From Hysterangium stoloniferum (taxonomy: Eukaryota > Basidiomycota > Agaricomycetes > Hysterangiales > Hysterangiaceae): DNA of 64,000 nucleotides. Both the position numbers and the translations under genes were made by a program. Location: positions 124,001 to 188,000 of the forward strand of contig WHVD01000066.1 in assembly GCA_015178975.1 (NCBI GenBank), written 5' to 3'. The notes beneath the pieces are model-generated. The model was not told the DNA's origin, searched no databases, and saw only the letters and a list, made by a program, of their open reading frames with translations. Positions 1 to 11,740 of the stretch are shown piece after piece (the stretch's first letter is position 1; each line of letters starts with the position of its first letter).

Positions 1-624
1 GCGATCTCCGACGAAAGGCACTAAATCTTAAATCTTACCCAAAATAGACATTTTGGGGACACCCTGATTGTGGTAGGGAGCGCCGTCCGAGGGCTTCCGG
101 CTTCTCTGAGATTGCGATACAGGGAAGCTATAATGCGCACAGACGACAAGTGTGTGACATTCCATTTCCGCTCTATTTAACCTTGACGACGCTTATAGTA
201 CAATCGCCAGTCCCAGAGTGGACGAGGTAACTGTTTATCAAAAGTGGAGTCAGTTATTAACATGGCATCGATCCAACTAGTCATAATTCCTGACAGTCAC
301 ACCTTACCCCTCCAGCTTTCGATTGTTACCGTCTTTAGTAATATCATTAGAATATGTCCCTATGTCTAATTGCTTTAACGCTCGTTTTCTTAATTGCCAT
401 TTTCTTAATTACCACGTGGGTATTGCCCCACATAGTCTATATCATATGCCAGACTTGAAATTTCATTTACCACATCGACTGAGTCCTGCGTGGTCTGTGA
501 ACATAGGCAACGCCGCTTGATCGTTTCATTTTATTCCGGAACGGGTCGGTAGCATCAATATGTATCCGGTGAGCCTATAGAAAAAAAATTTACGGCTGGC
601 CTCGTAAGCAATTCCAATCCCAAT
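1..624. other. No recognisable feature
   Basis: Mixed-composition DNA. I see no convincing coding region, repeat homology inside the window or RNA gene. Short open frames here lack any domain-like composition. Confidence 0.4.
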
Positions 625-725
625 GAGTATTTGCAACTAATATATATTAGCTAAACTGAATTGTTCCTAACATGAATATCAGGAACCAATCCAGTTTTGC
701 TAATATATATTAGTTGCAAATACTC
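625..725. repeat. Foldback MITE-like hairpin
   Basis: A 101 bp imperfect palindrome. It begins GAGTATTTGCAACTAATATA and ends with the reverse complement of that sequence. The arms are about 45 bp and continue through an AAACTG/CAGTTT segment to a loop of about 10 nt. One arm tip recurs at 51967-51984, so the sequence is repeated. It resembles a miniature inverted-repeat (foldback) transposon. I could not identify a clear target-site duplication, so the family is open. Confidence 0.6.
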
Positions 726-829
726 TCTAATGAATTAGGCGTTTGAAAACAATGAGGCTTACCCGGGGCTCGGAAGCATCGGTCGACCCCCCGCACTTCT
801 CAAGATCTTAAGAACGAGAGCGACAGAAG

Positions 830-1300
830 CTATAGCCAATTGCCGGAGCTCTCTTTGTTACCTCCTGAAGTCTTGCCATCCATTATGGAATCGAATCGGT
901 ATGCCCACTTGTCCTTGCCTTTCTCTCTCTCTAGAAAACTGAAATATAAACACAGTAGCGTCAATAACCTCCCCGCAGGCGATCCCCCTATCGGGGGCAA
1001 TGTCCCAAAGCCAAACCCCACCAGGCCGCAGCGACCGCAGCCCCTCAAACCACAAACCCCGGCTAAACCACGAACCACAACTCCTATCAAGTCACAGCGA
1101 CCACAGCCCCTCGACACACAATCCCGCCAACCACGTACCACAACAGAGGCCGGCCAAACGATGGCCACTAAGACCTCTGCTCCTCCACCTATGGATTAAT
1201 GTTTATGCGCTGTGGGCTACAATTTTGCTGCATATATCACGATCTTCTGCTGATGGACGACATTCATAGGTTGAGAAGGCGCGGCCGGATGCACTTTGCT
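830..1300 (+). repeat. Mosaic repeat, module A (copy 1)
   Basis: This stretch is closely similar to 16980-17320 and 52430-52800 on the same strand. It is also similar to the reverse strand of 30864-31030 plus 22701-22761 plus 21530-21626, that is, the right arm of the composite. Shared landmarks are CCTCCCCGCAGGCGATCCC and CAATGTCCCAAAGCC. The open frames on both strands come from the proline-rich, stop-poor composition. I see no gene. Confidence 0.7.
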
Positions 1301-1640
1301 ACTTGGCGTGTAAGCGATTGAGTTGTTAGATATGGTAGATGTGAACAAAGAATGTACTTATGATTACTAAGCAACTATACAGTAACACGAAATTTTGTAC
1401 TTTGTCAGGAAATATAGAAACTAAAGAAAGTGAGATTATTTCATGGAACATACTGTATTCTAACACGAGTCGCTAGTGCTTATGAAGTTATGAAATGTTA
1501 TTATTGTATAAATGACTGCTAGAAGCAGCATGCAGACTTATGGGCAGAGTCGGGTGGTTCCTTTTTAGTTTTGAAAGGGACTTCATTTAATATATCTTAA
1601 CAGCAGCAGATTTTTTGATAAATGATATTGTTACACGTCC
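1300..1640. other. AT-rich spacer
   Basis: AT-rich sequence between module A and module E with no recognised coding or repeat signal. Its first 30 bp still match the module A border seen at 17310 and 21510. Confidence 0.3.
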
Positions 1641-2470
1641 GTTGCCGGTGTTCTGCATTGTGTGAATGTGATCTTTATCTTTATCTATGCGAACCTCTCT
1701 TTGTGGCGCCTCGACCCCGCAATCTGTGCTAGCCCGCGGTCGGAACAAGTATCCTTTTATCCGAGATAGCCGAAATGCACAAAACTTTGAGAATCAAACA
1801 TTCACAACACACATATATTCACGATACTTCATCTCATCACGTAGATATGGGTCCACACACTGGCAATGCAATTTTACCCTGCTTACCGTTGTCACCATCA
1901 ATGCTACATCATCAGCAACCTTCCGACGCACGTCAACGTTACTTGCCGACACGCTACCATTGACAGTGAGCTCACTATTTACCCCTGCATTGCATCAAAA
2001 AATTGAAAATAAATAAATTTTAAGTATATTGAAATATTTGGAGATAAATTGAGACTAATTATGGTCCCAGCGAGCTCAGTCCCTTTGGCGGCCGAAATAG
2101 TCCGCAAAAGTAGAATTTTCCATGATAGTATACAAATGATGTTTACAAACCGAAACATGACACAAACTATGGTCAGTATTGAGAACGACTCTGATCCCGA
2201 AGCACAGCGGTATGAGATCAACAGTTAGTTCAGTTGAGATGTGCTATGTTCTGCGAAAGGAGGGTCAGTAACATGTTACAATCCCGTTCAAATCCTCGTC
2301 ACCCACGTTGCTAACATGCTTGTTTGGTCGTGCAAGTCGAATGACGTCATCCTGACGTCCACGTGCCAGTGTTTTTTTTTATTTTTTATTAATACATTTA
2401 TATACCGTGCGACAGGCCGTGAAGCAATTCGCGAGTCAAAAGTGAACCTGTCCTCCATACTACATCGCTG
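1640..2470 (+). repeat. Mosaic repeat, modules E and S2 (copy 1)
   Basis: 1760-1990 matches 18210-18400 and 34160-34380 directly, and 49160-49330 inverted. 1990-2230 matches 34390-34560 directly and 48975-49130 inverted. 2241-2345 matches 48600-48680 and 50965-51060 inverted. The same blocks therefore recur in different order and orientation in four places. No domain was recognised in any frame. Confidence 0.65.
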
Positions 2471-4010
2471 TTAGATAGGGTTGACGCATAACCACAAACG
2501 CCTTCTCATCATACCGTCGGCAGCGCCAACAAGCCATGACGCATGTTCCCGATATGTGCGCACAACAGCGCCTGTGTCACGTATACGCTGGTCGAATGCC
2601 TTGACAGCTCCATTCGCAATCCCAGTAACAACGATTGAGGTGATAGCAAAGTCAGCAGTGTGCATAGTCAACGGGCGATTCGACTGGGTTGCAAGCTGCA
2701 AATGATACTAATACAACCGTTGCAGTAAAAGAAAAGGGAATTCATGCTTCAATTCTACCCTCGCTCGTGGCATCCCAAACTACAATCTCCTTTGAATCCC
2801 TTCCGACAGTAAACGCGCCCGCTGCTTGGCTCCAATCAAATACTAATCCCGGTCCAAGCTTCACACGAAAGCGATGGTAACGCACAGAATGCGGAGACGA
2901 GTTGAACAGGCTCGGCGCCATCGTGACGCCATAGGCGAATAATTCCGTCCGCTACATGCATCATGAGATATGAATTAATTAATACACTGTTCACACCAGA
3001 GACACACAAGAGCCAGCAACAACAACTCCCTCTGTATTATCGTTGATGAACCGCAATGCAGTGATATTACTGATGCCATTGAACCAAGACCGCAGACGCT
3101 TCCTCTGACCCCAATCCCATACGCTGCATAGAATTATTAATCTAAATAATGACCGGACGTCCTCCACCGACCTAATTTTTGTCTTGGTCGTGTGCAGAAA
3201 CAACGTAGGTATCAAATGCATGCAATGCAATCTTTCGAGGTGCCCTGACGTGTATATTGTATTCACAGGCCTATCTCATTGACAATGCGCTGCGGACACG
3301 ACAGTCACTCAGGAGTAAGCGTCGGAAGTGCAGAAAGACTCACGCCCAATTTCAGCCTGTGCCTCCATTTCATTCAAAATACGCTCACTCCGCTAGCGCC
3401 GCCACAGTTGCATGTTATATATCACACTCCCCAGCTCGTGACTTTCCGCTTGCTGTGTATAATTACAAGTCAATTTCCATATACACGATGGGAATGAGGT
3501 GGAATATGTACCCGCGCCGTTCGGTGAAATATTCATTGCACCAGTTAAGGAATATGCGACAGCGCTGGAGACGCTGGGAACATCAGATAAATCCTTTGTG
3601 TTTAATGTGTTCATGGAGTCACTACGTATTAATGGTCTACGAAGATGGCCAGAATGACTTCCAAGTGACTGCGGAGATGCAACGCGTGAATGCTTATTAT
3701 TCTGGCTAAAGCAAGATGGCACCGACGGTTCCGCGGCCGATAAGGGTCCCATAAGGCCTGATCAGAGGAGTTTTGCGAATGGTGGATGGAGCAAGTACCC
3801 AGTCTACTACCACCTGCACATGCTCTGTGACTTCTGAATATGGATCTCCAGCCAGCTCGAGCCGCGCGGCCCACAAGACATATATCCAACACACCACGTT
3901 GACCAAATGCTGTTTGGCCACCAGCCAAAGCCCCTCGTGCCATTCCTGTGACGACAACAGTGCAGATTGCATGATGCTCGGCAGTATTAGGAATCAGAAT
4001 GAAGGGAGAC
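2471..4010 (-). pseudogene. Raptor-like (TORC1 subunit) gene fragment, copy 1
   Basis: Decayed, intron-containing remains of a Raptor/Mip1/Kog1-like gene. Raptor is the TORC1 scaffold, with an HEAT region followed by a WD40 propeller. Reading 5' to 3' on the minus strand there is an HEAT-like piece (LAGDPYSEVTEHVQVVVDW, about 3890-3810), a serine-rich linker (about 3650-3480), a conserved block ending NEMEAQAEIG, a 54 nt intron at 3343-3290, then WD40 blades. The blades contain VWDWGQRKRLRSWFNG (about 3110) and AFDQRIRDTGAVVRTYREH (about 2570). The last closely resembles the human Raptor segment around RVMTYREHTAWVV, recalled from memory. Stops and frame changes occur throughout and both gene ends are missing. 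The retained intron shows this is a DNA-level copy, not a retrocopy. Copy 2 lies at 18735-20326. Confidence 0.72.
3338..3343 (-). other. 5' splice site of Raptor-fragment intron (copy 1)
   Basis: GTGAGT on the minus strand. The intron runs from 3343 to 3290 (54 nt) and ends CCGCAG, with a CTTACTC branch-like motif. The homologous intron in copy 2 is also 54 nt (19557-19610). Confidence 0.6.
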
Positions 4011-4189
4011 TCCTGCACGCCTAGGAATTGTGGACCGTTGTACGTGAGGAGCTCGATACTAACGCTGGAACAGCGATGATGCCGGCCCATATGAATGAGG
4101 ACATCAGGACATGGCGCACGGCTCACGGCGGGGCCATTAAGACCTTGATTATGTGAGGGGATATTCCAATGGTTATGGTAACGCTGACA

Positions 4190-4605
4190 GCCCATGAGGA
4201 ATGGCACGGGGGTCTTTGGCTAGCGGCCAAACAGCACTTGCTCAAGGTGTGTTGGAGATGTGTCTTGTACGTCTTAATGATCGTTGATTCATCAGATTAT
4301 TTACAGCGTACATGGATCGTTCTATGCTATACATCCGGTAGATATGGGTGAACGATGCTATTCGATACCAGGTTATCAATGTGCCTACAAGCCTCCGGTA
4401 CTGCGACTTTGCCCTGATGGATGGCCTTGTCCCTCCTATCGATTCAACAGCTGGCAAGCACGATCTGGGGAGTGTGATGTATAACATGCAACTGTGGCGG
4501 CGCCCACGGAACAACAACTCTGTCTGTATTATCATTGATGAACTGTGGTGGCTTATGACATACCGATTACATTATTACAGATGCGCATAGTACCATTTTA
4601 GATAC
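4190..4605 (+). repeat. Scrambled, inverted pieces of the Raptor module
   Basis: 4195-4260 is an inverted copy of 3890-3950. 4455-4500 is an inverted copy of about 3395-3440. 4500-4555 parallels 3017-3060. 4390-4465 matches 18525-18600. These are short rearranged blocks of the neighbouring Raptor fragment, now partly on the plus strand. No frame is preserved. Confidence 0.55.
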
Positions 4606-4610
4606 ATCAT

Positions 4611-5300
4611 TTACTTGCCGTCACTATCGTATATCGTACTCGCTGTCTTCGAGGAATACAGTTTGGTCCTATCAACGTCGGCACCAATGCCAATGTAAGG
4701 CTGCATTAGACAGCAGCCTTTCTGATGGGGACATGAGCGAGCCCAATGGAAGGATGGAGCGGAAGCACAGAGGGCCGGGAGCGAAGATATCATAAATGTC
4801 GCCAAAAGAATGCTGTTGAAGGATCCTGCCAGGATGAGGAGAGGGAAGACAGAGAAGCTGTGTCTTCGAAGAGCCACTGGATTATTATAGGAAGATAGGC
4901 TGCAAAGGGCCAGTGCGGTCGGCATAGTGTAGGATAGCCATTATGGTTCAATCATAGGAATGTGGCAGCGATGAGTTGATGAAGTCATAGTGTAAGCCAT
5001 TATGGTTGGAGTGGTTTTCAGAAAGGCAGGATGGACTTGAAAAGGGGTGAAGGATATCTGTGCCACCCATTTTCCGAACCAGAACCGTCATCGTGAGCCA
5101 CTTGAAGTAGGTACTATGGTTGGGACATATCACATTTATATATATACATTAAAGTCACAAAAACACCATGATTGCCGCTCATGGCAAGTGATGACCAAAC
5201 TGACAATTTTCCAGAGATATGTGAGGTTATAGCTTTCTATTGAGCCTTAGTTTATCAAATTCCATGCAAGGAAAGGATGGATATTAAAGTGAGAACCTAT
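4611..5300 (+). repeat. Mosaic repeat, module D (copy 1)
   Basis: 4720-4945 matches 51490-51740, with the shared landmark GAAGGATCCTGCCAGGATG. 5035-5290 matches 51815-51850 and 52905-53090. A further inverted copy lies at 53270-53350. No protein domain was recognised, and the function is unknown. Confidence 0.6.
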
Positions 5301-5311
5301 GGCTACTTGTT

Positions 5312-5405
5312 GGGGATCGAATTGTAATAAACGGGAGGACTGATGTCGGGGATCGGATTGTAATAAACGGGAGCACTAATGTCGGGGATCGAATTGTGCC
5401 CGGGA
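5312..5405 (+). repeat. Short tandem repeat, 36 bp unit, about 2.5 copies
   Basis: The unit begins GTCGGGGATCGAATTGTAAT and is repeated at about 5312, 5348 and 5384, the last being truncated. A diverged inverted copy of the unit lies near 52070-52110. Confidence 0.75.
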
Positions 5406-5626
5406 GCAGAAGAACTTCAAGTACCACTATGACATTCCCAAAATGGTAGTGATTACAAATACAGTGGGATAATCAATAAGACAAGGCTGTGACCTGTGGG
5501 GGGCAAGCCACCCTTCCCACAACTTTACTCGGTCACTTTGCGACCCGGTGAATCAATAATAATGTCTTTAAACACTACATCAGCATCTGATTCAGAGACT
5601 TATTTTAAAGTGATTATGTTGGAAGG
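5406..5626. other. Flank of solo LTR and copia copy 1
   Basis: No gene seen. 5528-5580 resembles 12030-12060, beyond the far end of copia copy 1 (CAATAATAA followed by TTTAAACACTACAT). The last bases (5619-5626), together with 6442-6486, match the copia internal end at 11693-11740. Confidence 0.4.
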
Positions 5627-6441
5627 TGTTACGACCGGAAATCCCACCCGACTCTGGGCACTAACTTATACGCACCTGCACCCTATACGCACCCATTATC
5701 AGTTTACCGGAATTCCTGCCGGACTCTGTACGTCAGACTTGTCTACATTCATCTTCGTTATGTTGTGTTTCAGTCACTGGAAAACCCACCAGACTCCATC
5801 CCTGTCTATGTCCGACCTCGTCCCACGCATCAGTCACTGGACCCTGCTTGTAAAACCCGTCACCCCTCTAACAGAGCCCCGTTCCCATTTTAGTCAAATG
5901 ACCTGTCATGATTCAGACTCCGCTCCCACTCCGTTTCCCGTGATGGTTTATGATTTGTCACTATTCAGAATCTGCTCCGTTCCATCCCATTCCTAACACC
6001 AAATTTGGTGTTTACTATTCCCATTTTATGTTTTGCTCATTTCGTTTCATCATTACTGGATTTGGTATGACATTCACTCCATGGTCTATTTAAACTGGCA
6101 GATGTTGTACATACAATCCAGTCAGAAAATCGGCTTAGATTCCCCCCAGTAATCTAATACATTTTCCACTCTAAACTCCTATTTGAATTACACTGCTCAC
6201 ACTAGTTGGAGCCCACGGGCTCTGACACATCTGTCTCTCTTACCTATCTCGACTCACGACCCACGACCTCCGACCTACGACCCCTCGACCCACAACCCTG
6301 CCCAGACTCCCCGGGATTCCCGTCCACCTGTCTGAAATTGGACAACACGATCTAGCGAGGGTGCAGCCTATAAGCTGAAGCCAAGTCCTACCGGATATCC
6401 CGTGGGTTTCTCCAGAGACCCACCATGTACATACCCTAACA
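5627..6441 (+). mobile_element. Solo LTR, family L2
   Basis: 815 bp, TGTTACGACC...CCCTAACA, flanked by the perfect 5 bp duplication GAAGG (5622-5626 and 6442-6446). Its sense strand is inferred from a TATTTAAACTGGC promoter-like motif and from the shared core block at about 6360-6400. It inserted into the fragment of copia internal sequence next to copia copy 1. Other L2 copies are at 40241, 49340, 55350, 62411 and twice in the 35-40 kb stack. Confidence 0.88.
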
Positions 6442-6486
6442 GAAGGTGAAGAAAGCACCGTTGCTATTTCTACCGATCAAGGGGGG

Positions 6487-6663
6487 TAATATGACCCGAG
6501 AGGTTTTTTCCATCACTTATTCTCAGGCATATCTCCCTGACTCCCCCGGCACCTGTGTAGTCGAGAAAATGTATATAAACGATGTTATTACTGTATAGTA
6601 GGGCAGTTGATTATACAATCATATTCTAGACATCTACTACACTATAAGATTTCCTTTTTAACA
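6487..6663 (+). repeat. 5' LTR of copia copy 1
   Basis: Begins TAATATGACCCGAG and ends TTTTTAACA, directly before the PBS. A TATATAAACG promoter-like motif lies mid-LTR. The start is set by the GGGGGG tract that precedes it, as at the 3' LTR. Confidence 0.85.
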
Positions 6664-6674
6664 GGTTATGGGCC
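6664..6674 (+). promoter_or_regulatory. Primer-binding site, initiator-tRNA half type
   Basis: GGTTATGGGCC directly abuts the LTR. It is the PBS type known from Drosophila copia, which pairs with an internal (anticodon-half) fragment of initiator tRNA-Met. The same 11-mer follows the LTRs at 21775 and 53716. Confidence 0.82.
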
Positions 6675-6713
6675 TATTCTTTAAAAAAAAAAAAATTTCT
6701 ATTTTTCACAGCA

Positions 6714-7560
6714 ATGTTTTTTTACATTTGTTCTATGGCTACTATCCCCACAGACAAAGTATCAGAGGGCAGGAGTCACCCCTTCATGACATCCACACCA
6801 TCTGTCCCACTTCTCTGGACGTCATTGACATATACCGAGGCCAAGCTAGACAAAAATATTGGTAATTATAAAGAGTGGTACCGTCATGCTAAACATTACC
6901 TTACCATTACTGGCCTCCTTGCTTATGCCCTGGGCACTCCCAGAAAACCTGACCCTTTGGAAGTCATTGCGCTGGACAACTGGGCCTCAAATGATGCCCT
7001 CTCCCATCCATTATCCTATCCACTTTATCCAAAGATGAGTGGGATTTCGCTGAACCCATCCATGGGGCACAGGCCTGTTGGAATGCACTGTTGTCCCGGC
7101 ACTGTAACAAAGGTCCCATACAACATGTCCAACTCATTCAGGATGCACTCACTACAGAGTGCACAAAGGACACCCCGTTACCCATCACTGCTGCTGTGAT
7201 TCGTGCTGCAATCCACCATGCTTTTGAAATGGGGGACCTCACCCAGGACTTGCTCACATGCATTGCCATCCTCAACTCTCTTACCGTGTTCCCGCACCTC
7301 TGGTCCCTTATCACCTGCGATCTCTCTGAATCCACCAAATCTGCACCCTACTCTTATGCCCAGATCCTGACCCTCCTTGAAAGTGAACAATGAATTCTTG
7401 AGGCAGACTCCAGGTGCACTGCTGCCAGTGATGCGGTTGCGCTCGTGGCCTCACAGCCCAGACGTTACCCAACGTGTTCCAATTGCAGGAAACCGGGCCA
7501 TTCTGCCCCGTATTGCATATCGGACAAAGGGGGGATGGCTGGAAAGTCACTAGAGGAATC
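6714..7560 (+). pseudogene. Gag region of copia copy 1
   Basis: Capsid-like polypeptide ending in a CCHC zinc knuckle (CSNCRKPGHSAPYC at 7475-7516, spacing CX2CX4HX4C), which binds RNA during particle assembly. The N-terminal part, with a KWY-type start, resembles UBN2/copia Gag domains. The frame is broken. Confidence 0.8.
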
Positions 7561-7583
7561 ACGAGCCACTAGGAAGAGGGTCG

Positions 7584-8340
7584 ATGATGCTTGAAGGAAA
7601 AAGCAGGAGGCCTCACCAGAAACCAAAAAAATATACAGTCAATATAAAGGGGGCAGATGGTAATGTATATGTTGCATATATGGATAAACCACCACCATCA
7701 GACCCCTCCTTTGCCAGTATTGCTATTCCCCTGCCTTCTGTCCCACAGGACGCTATTGAATATGATGGATGGATGGCTTTTGAAGATGACCAATCGTACC
7801 TCACCCCCTCCATGACTCACACACCAGGCACAAGTCCTTTCTGGCTTGACACTGGCACTAGCAGTCACATCTCCCCTCACAGCAGCGATTTTTCATCCAT
7901 TCGGCCAATTCCCAATCGAACTGTAAGAGGGCTGGGAGGGTTTTCTGTCACTGCGACTGGTATCGGGGACATCCGGCTACATACAAAAGGGGGGACCTAC
8001 CTGGACTTATTTAATGTGCTACACATCCCAGATGCTAATGTTCACCTCGTCTCTGTTCACTGCCTCGTGAAGGAATCAAAAATTACTGCCCACTTTAACG
8101 AATCAAAATGTTGGCTCACCAATATTACGGGTGACACCATTGTGACAGGAACACTGCTACCCAACAAAAACCTATACTCTCTCTCCATCCATCCTGATTC
8201 TTCCCCCATGAATGACACTGCCCTCCATGCCCATGGTTCTCCTAACCTTATGACCTGGCACCACTGACTTGGCCATGCAAACTATCAATCAGTTGTGGAC
8301 ATGATCCATGCTGGTACCATAAAAGGTATGCCAGCCAACT
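7584..8340 (+). pseudogene. Protease and pre-integrase region of copia copy 1
   Basis: The aspartic protease signature WLDTGTSSHIS lies at about 7842-7875, with its catalytic Asp near 7848. It is followed by a GAG-pre-integrase-like zinc-binding segment near 8250-8390 (WHH, GHANYQS, CDTC). Both are hallmarks of a copia polyprotein upstream of integrase. Confidence 0.85.
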
Positions 8341-8439
8341 CCCATCACGCCATTCCAAAGTGTGACACCTGTATCTTGGGTAAACAGACACGGTCAACCA
8401 TTCCCAAAGCATGACTATCAGGTGAAGGGCATAAGTCGG

Positions 8440-9150
8440 ATAGAAAGCTTGGAAAAGTTTGGGTTGACTCGGCAGGACCCAATAATGTGGCATCGCGTTC
8501 AGGAGCCCTATATGTAATGAACATTGTGGATGATTTTTCAAACTATATATGGAGTTACCCATTGAAGCACAAGAGTGATGCTTTCCCCACTTTGCAGGCT
8601 TGGGAGCTGGCCTGTGAAGTTGAAATTGGCATCCGTGTGGGCACTTACAGGACAGATAATGGGGAGTTGAGGAGTGCCCAAATGTGGGATTGGCTGTTGT
8701 CATGAGGATCCTCTCAAGAATTTACTGCACCCTCCACCTCTGCTCATATAGGGAGAGTCGAATGTATACATTGTACACTAATGGGAAAGGCATGGAGCAT
8801 GCGTATTTATTCAGGTTTGCCCCCCCAATTTTGGGATGAATTTTATCACACATCTGCATACTTACATGTCCGAACCACATCTGAGGCCTTACAAGGAAAA
8901 ACCCCTTGGGAGATATGGAATGGGTGACCACCAAATCTCACTTATCTTCAGGAAATTGGGTGTTGTGCATTTGTCCTAATCCTCAACAAACACAATCCTA
9001 AAATATACAAATGCTCTGTGGAATGTGTACTACTGGGCTATGACTCCGAGTCCAAGAGCTACCGTTGCTATAACCGTAGGTCACAGCAGATCTTACTCTC
9101 CTTTCACATTAGGTTCATTGAGAGCCATGAAGGGGGGGTTTGACCTCCAA
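8440..9150 (+). pseudogene. Integrase region of copia copy 1
   Basis: Integrase core: VWVDSAG with the first Asp (about 8458), NIVDDFSNYIW (about 8521), then YRTDNGE with the second Asp (about 8650). Further on are the conserved KTPWEIWNG (about 8900) and LLGYDSESKSYR (about 9032) motifs of the copia integrase C-terminal part. Several breaks. Confidence 0.83.
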
Positions 9151-9196
9151 CCATCAATGAATCCACCACTCCCTCATTGGCACTACCATCTCCATC

Positions 9197-9670
9197 TGTG
9201 AGGAGTATGCTTTTACCACAGTTTCATTGTGGTAAAACACTCCTTTTATTTTATTTATATTTTACATATTCTATTCATATTTTTCTATCTTTCATATTCT
9301 TTGAATATTGCATATTTCATTAGTTTGAAGCATTGTGTATACTTGTGGGTGCACTCAGCACCAATTGGAACTCAGACACACTTTAACCCAAGAACCACCA
9401 CTCGTAAGACACAAACTAGGTCTACTACGAGCAGTGATCAGGGTAACGTGTCAGCTACCACATAGGTAGCATTATCTGAACTATTGAATACTTCTGGCCT
9501 CGAACTGTAATAGTCGAGGCCTCCACTCGAACCATCGCACTCGTTGACTCCTTTGTCATCTCGTGCTCTTTCTCTCACTTTCTCTTATATTGCACCGAAT
9601 AGGTCAATATTCTTCCTTTCTACTCATTTCTTCGTATATAGAACGGTCAGAACTTCTGCCACTCTTCACA
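9197..9670 (+). mobile_element. 474 bp insertion with 5 bp target duplication (family I)
   Basis: TGTGAGGAGTATG...CACTCTTCACA inserted in the copia polyprotein region and flanked by CCATC duplicates (9192-9196 and 9671-9675). A second copy, 461 bp and reversed, is at 36836-37296 with duplicates AAAAG. The ends form short inverted repeats (TGTGARGAGT). A hairpin of TTTTACCACA/TGTGGTAAAA lies 15 bp from the left tip. No coding capacity. TG...CA ends and 5 bp duplicates suit a small solo LTR; a MITE is the alternative. Confidence 0.85.
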
Positions 9671-10129
9671 CCATCTATTCCTGTGTTACCACAAATACCA
9701 CACCTTGAGGCTTCAGATGACATCATCCCAACAGGTGAAATAATACCCCCAGATGACCTGAATACTGACAATATGGAGGCTGTCATTCCTCCAGCCATAC
9801 CAGTGCCAGACCCAGTTCGCCAGCCCACACAGCTGCTGCAGCGGCCCATGGATCATCCCTCATGTTTGACAAAGGCCATCCAGCAGTCCCTAGACAGTGC
9901 AGTTCATGTCTGGTCACAGCGGGAACAGCATTGCCAAGACATACAACAACTCCATCAGCCGACTGACCCTGCTCCTGGCCCACCTGCCCCTACCACACCA
10001 ACTGCAACTTCCCCTCCTTCCCATCAGGACGATATATTGGCAGCCATCTCCGATCTGAACAGTACCCCTCCCTTGGACGATTTTGAACCTGGTCCACAAA
10101 CTTGGGAGGAGGCCCGGTCTTCTACTCAT

Positions 10130-11135
10130 GGATCAGATTGGTGTAAAAGTTTCCAAGATGAACTGGATTCTCTTAAGTCTATGGGGGTCTACATTCTAGT
10201 CCCATGATCAGAAGTCCCAACTGGCCAGAAAATTCACCGTGGAAAGCCCATCTTCCATGTCAAACGGGATGCTAATGGTGCTGTTTACTGGCGGAAAACC
10301 CACCTTGTATTTCGGGGCTTTGAACAAGTCTATGGACGTGACTACAGCAAAACTACATCCCCTACAGCCCGCATGGAGTCTTGGCATATACTGCTCCACA
10401 TTGCAGCTCATCTAGGACACACAGCAAATCAACATTAAAACCGCTTTCCTGTATGGACTTCTCCCTGAGGAGGAGACACAGTACATGTTCCAACCTGAAG
10501 GGTTCGAGGAGGAGGGTAAGGAAGACTGGGTGTGGAAATTAGTGCAGGGACTTTATGGGATGAAACAAGCTGGCTGCATATAGAACCGCACCATGCATGA
10601 CCACATGCTGTCTTGGGGTTTCCACCAGTTACCTTGCGAACCCTGCATCCACTACCGAATAGACAACTTGGGCATCGTTATCACTGCCGTCCATGTGGAT
10701 GATTTTCTATCTATAGCATCAACCAAGACCGCCAATGAGTCCTTCAAAGTGCAATTGAAACAAGCTTGGACTATCTCTGATATGGGTGAAGTACAATTTA
10801 TTGTGGGTATTGCTGTGGAATGGGATCAACATCTACATGAGGTTCGGCTTTCCCAAAAGGCCCTCATTGACCGAATAATTGCCCAATTTGGGCAGAGTAG
10901 TGCTACCCCTCTCTCTGTGCCCATGGCCCCGGGCCTCAAATTGTGCCACGTAGATCACACACTCTCTCCAGATGAAAAATTATCACTCGCTAAATTCCCC
11001 TATCGTTCTCTTGTCGGATTCCTTCTTTACCTGGCCATCTCAACATGCCCAGACATCTCCTATGCCATTCAACAACTCTCCCAATTCCTTGACTGCTATT
11101 CCTTCATACATTGGAATGCTGCTGTTTGTGTCATC
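10130..11135 (+). pseudogene. Reverse transcriptase region of copia copy 1
   Basis: Copia-type (RVT_2) reverse transcriptase: WCKSFQDELDSLK start motif (about 10140), KTAFLYGLLPEEE (about 10438), LVQGLYGMKQAG (about 10540) and the active-site box AVHVDDFLS (about 10687). The conserved LLYLAISTCPDISYAI motif lies near 11025. Broken in several places. Confidence 0.87.
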
Positions 11136-11239
11136 TGATATCTCAAAGGTACCCAGGACCTGCAATCCCACCTTGGTGGCCCCAATCCCCTTACTCTTTT
11201 TGGGTACAGTGATTCTGACTGGGCCAATTGCCCCAATAC

Positions 11240-11640
11240 ACATCGCAGTGTGGGGGGGTTTGCGTTTTCTTTAGGTTCAGGTGTATTGTCTTGGTCCACC
11301 AAAAAACAAAAAAACAGTGGCTGCATCTTCATGCGAGGCAGAATATATAGCCGCCTTCTCAGCAGCAAAGGAAAATGCATGGCTACAAACATTACTAGAA
11401 GGCGTCAATATATCCATGAATGGTCCCACTACGATCCACTGTGACAATAATGTGGCCATATGCCTCTCAGAAGATCCACTACTACATGATCGAGTCAAAC
11501 ATATTGATATCAAGTACCATTTCCTTCAGGAATGTACTGGATCAAACGAGTTGGCACTGAAATATATTCATACAAAAGAGAATGTAGCCGACATATTCAC
11601 GAAGGCACTGGAAGGCCCACAATTCATATGACTGCAAAAA
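11240..11640 (+). pseudogene. RNase H region of copia copy 1
   Basis: Contains LSWSTKKQKT-like and SSCEAEYIA motifs (about 11290-11350) and the C-terminal HIDIKYHFLQE and ENVADIFTKALEG motifs (about 11500-11620). These are standard for the copia RNase H domain that removes RNA template during reverse transcription. Confidence 0.87.
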
Positions 11641-11740
11641 AAGCTTGGTCTATATTAGGGCAGCAGTGGAAAAGCATCAGTGAGGAGGAGTCTTGGAAGG
11701 TGAAGAAAGCACTGTTGCTATTTCTACCGATCAAGGGGGG

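Noticed and set aside
830-1269. Proline-rich open frames in module A on both strands
   Set aside because: They recur in every module A copy with frame-disrupting differences and no conserved protein signal; composition explains them.
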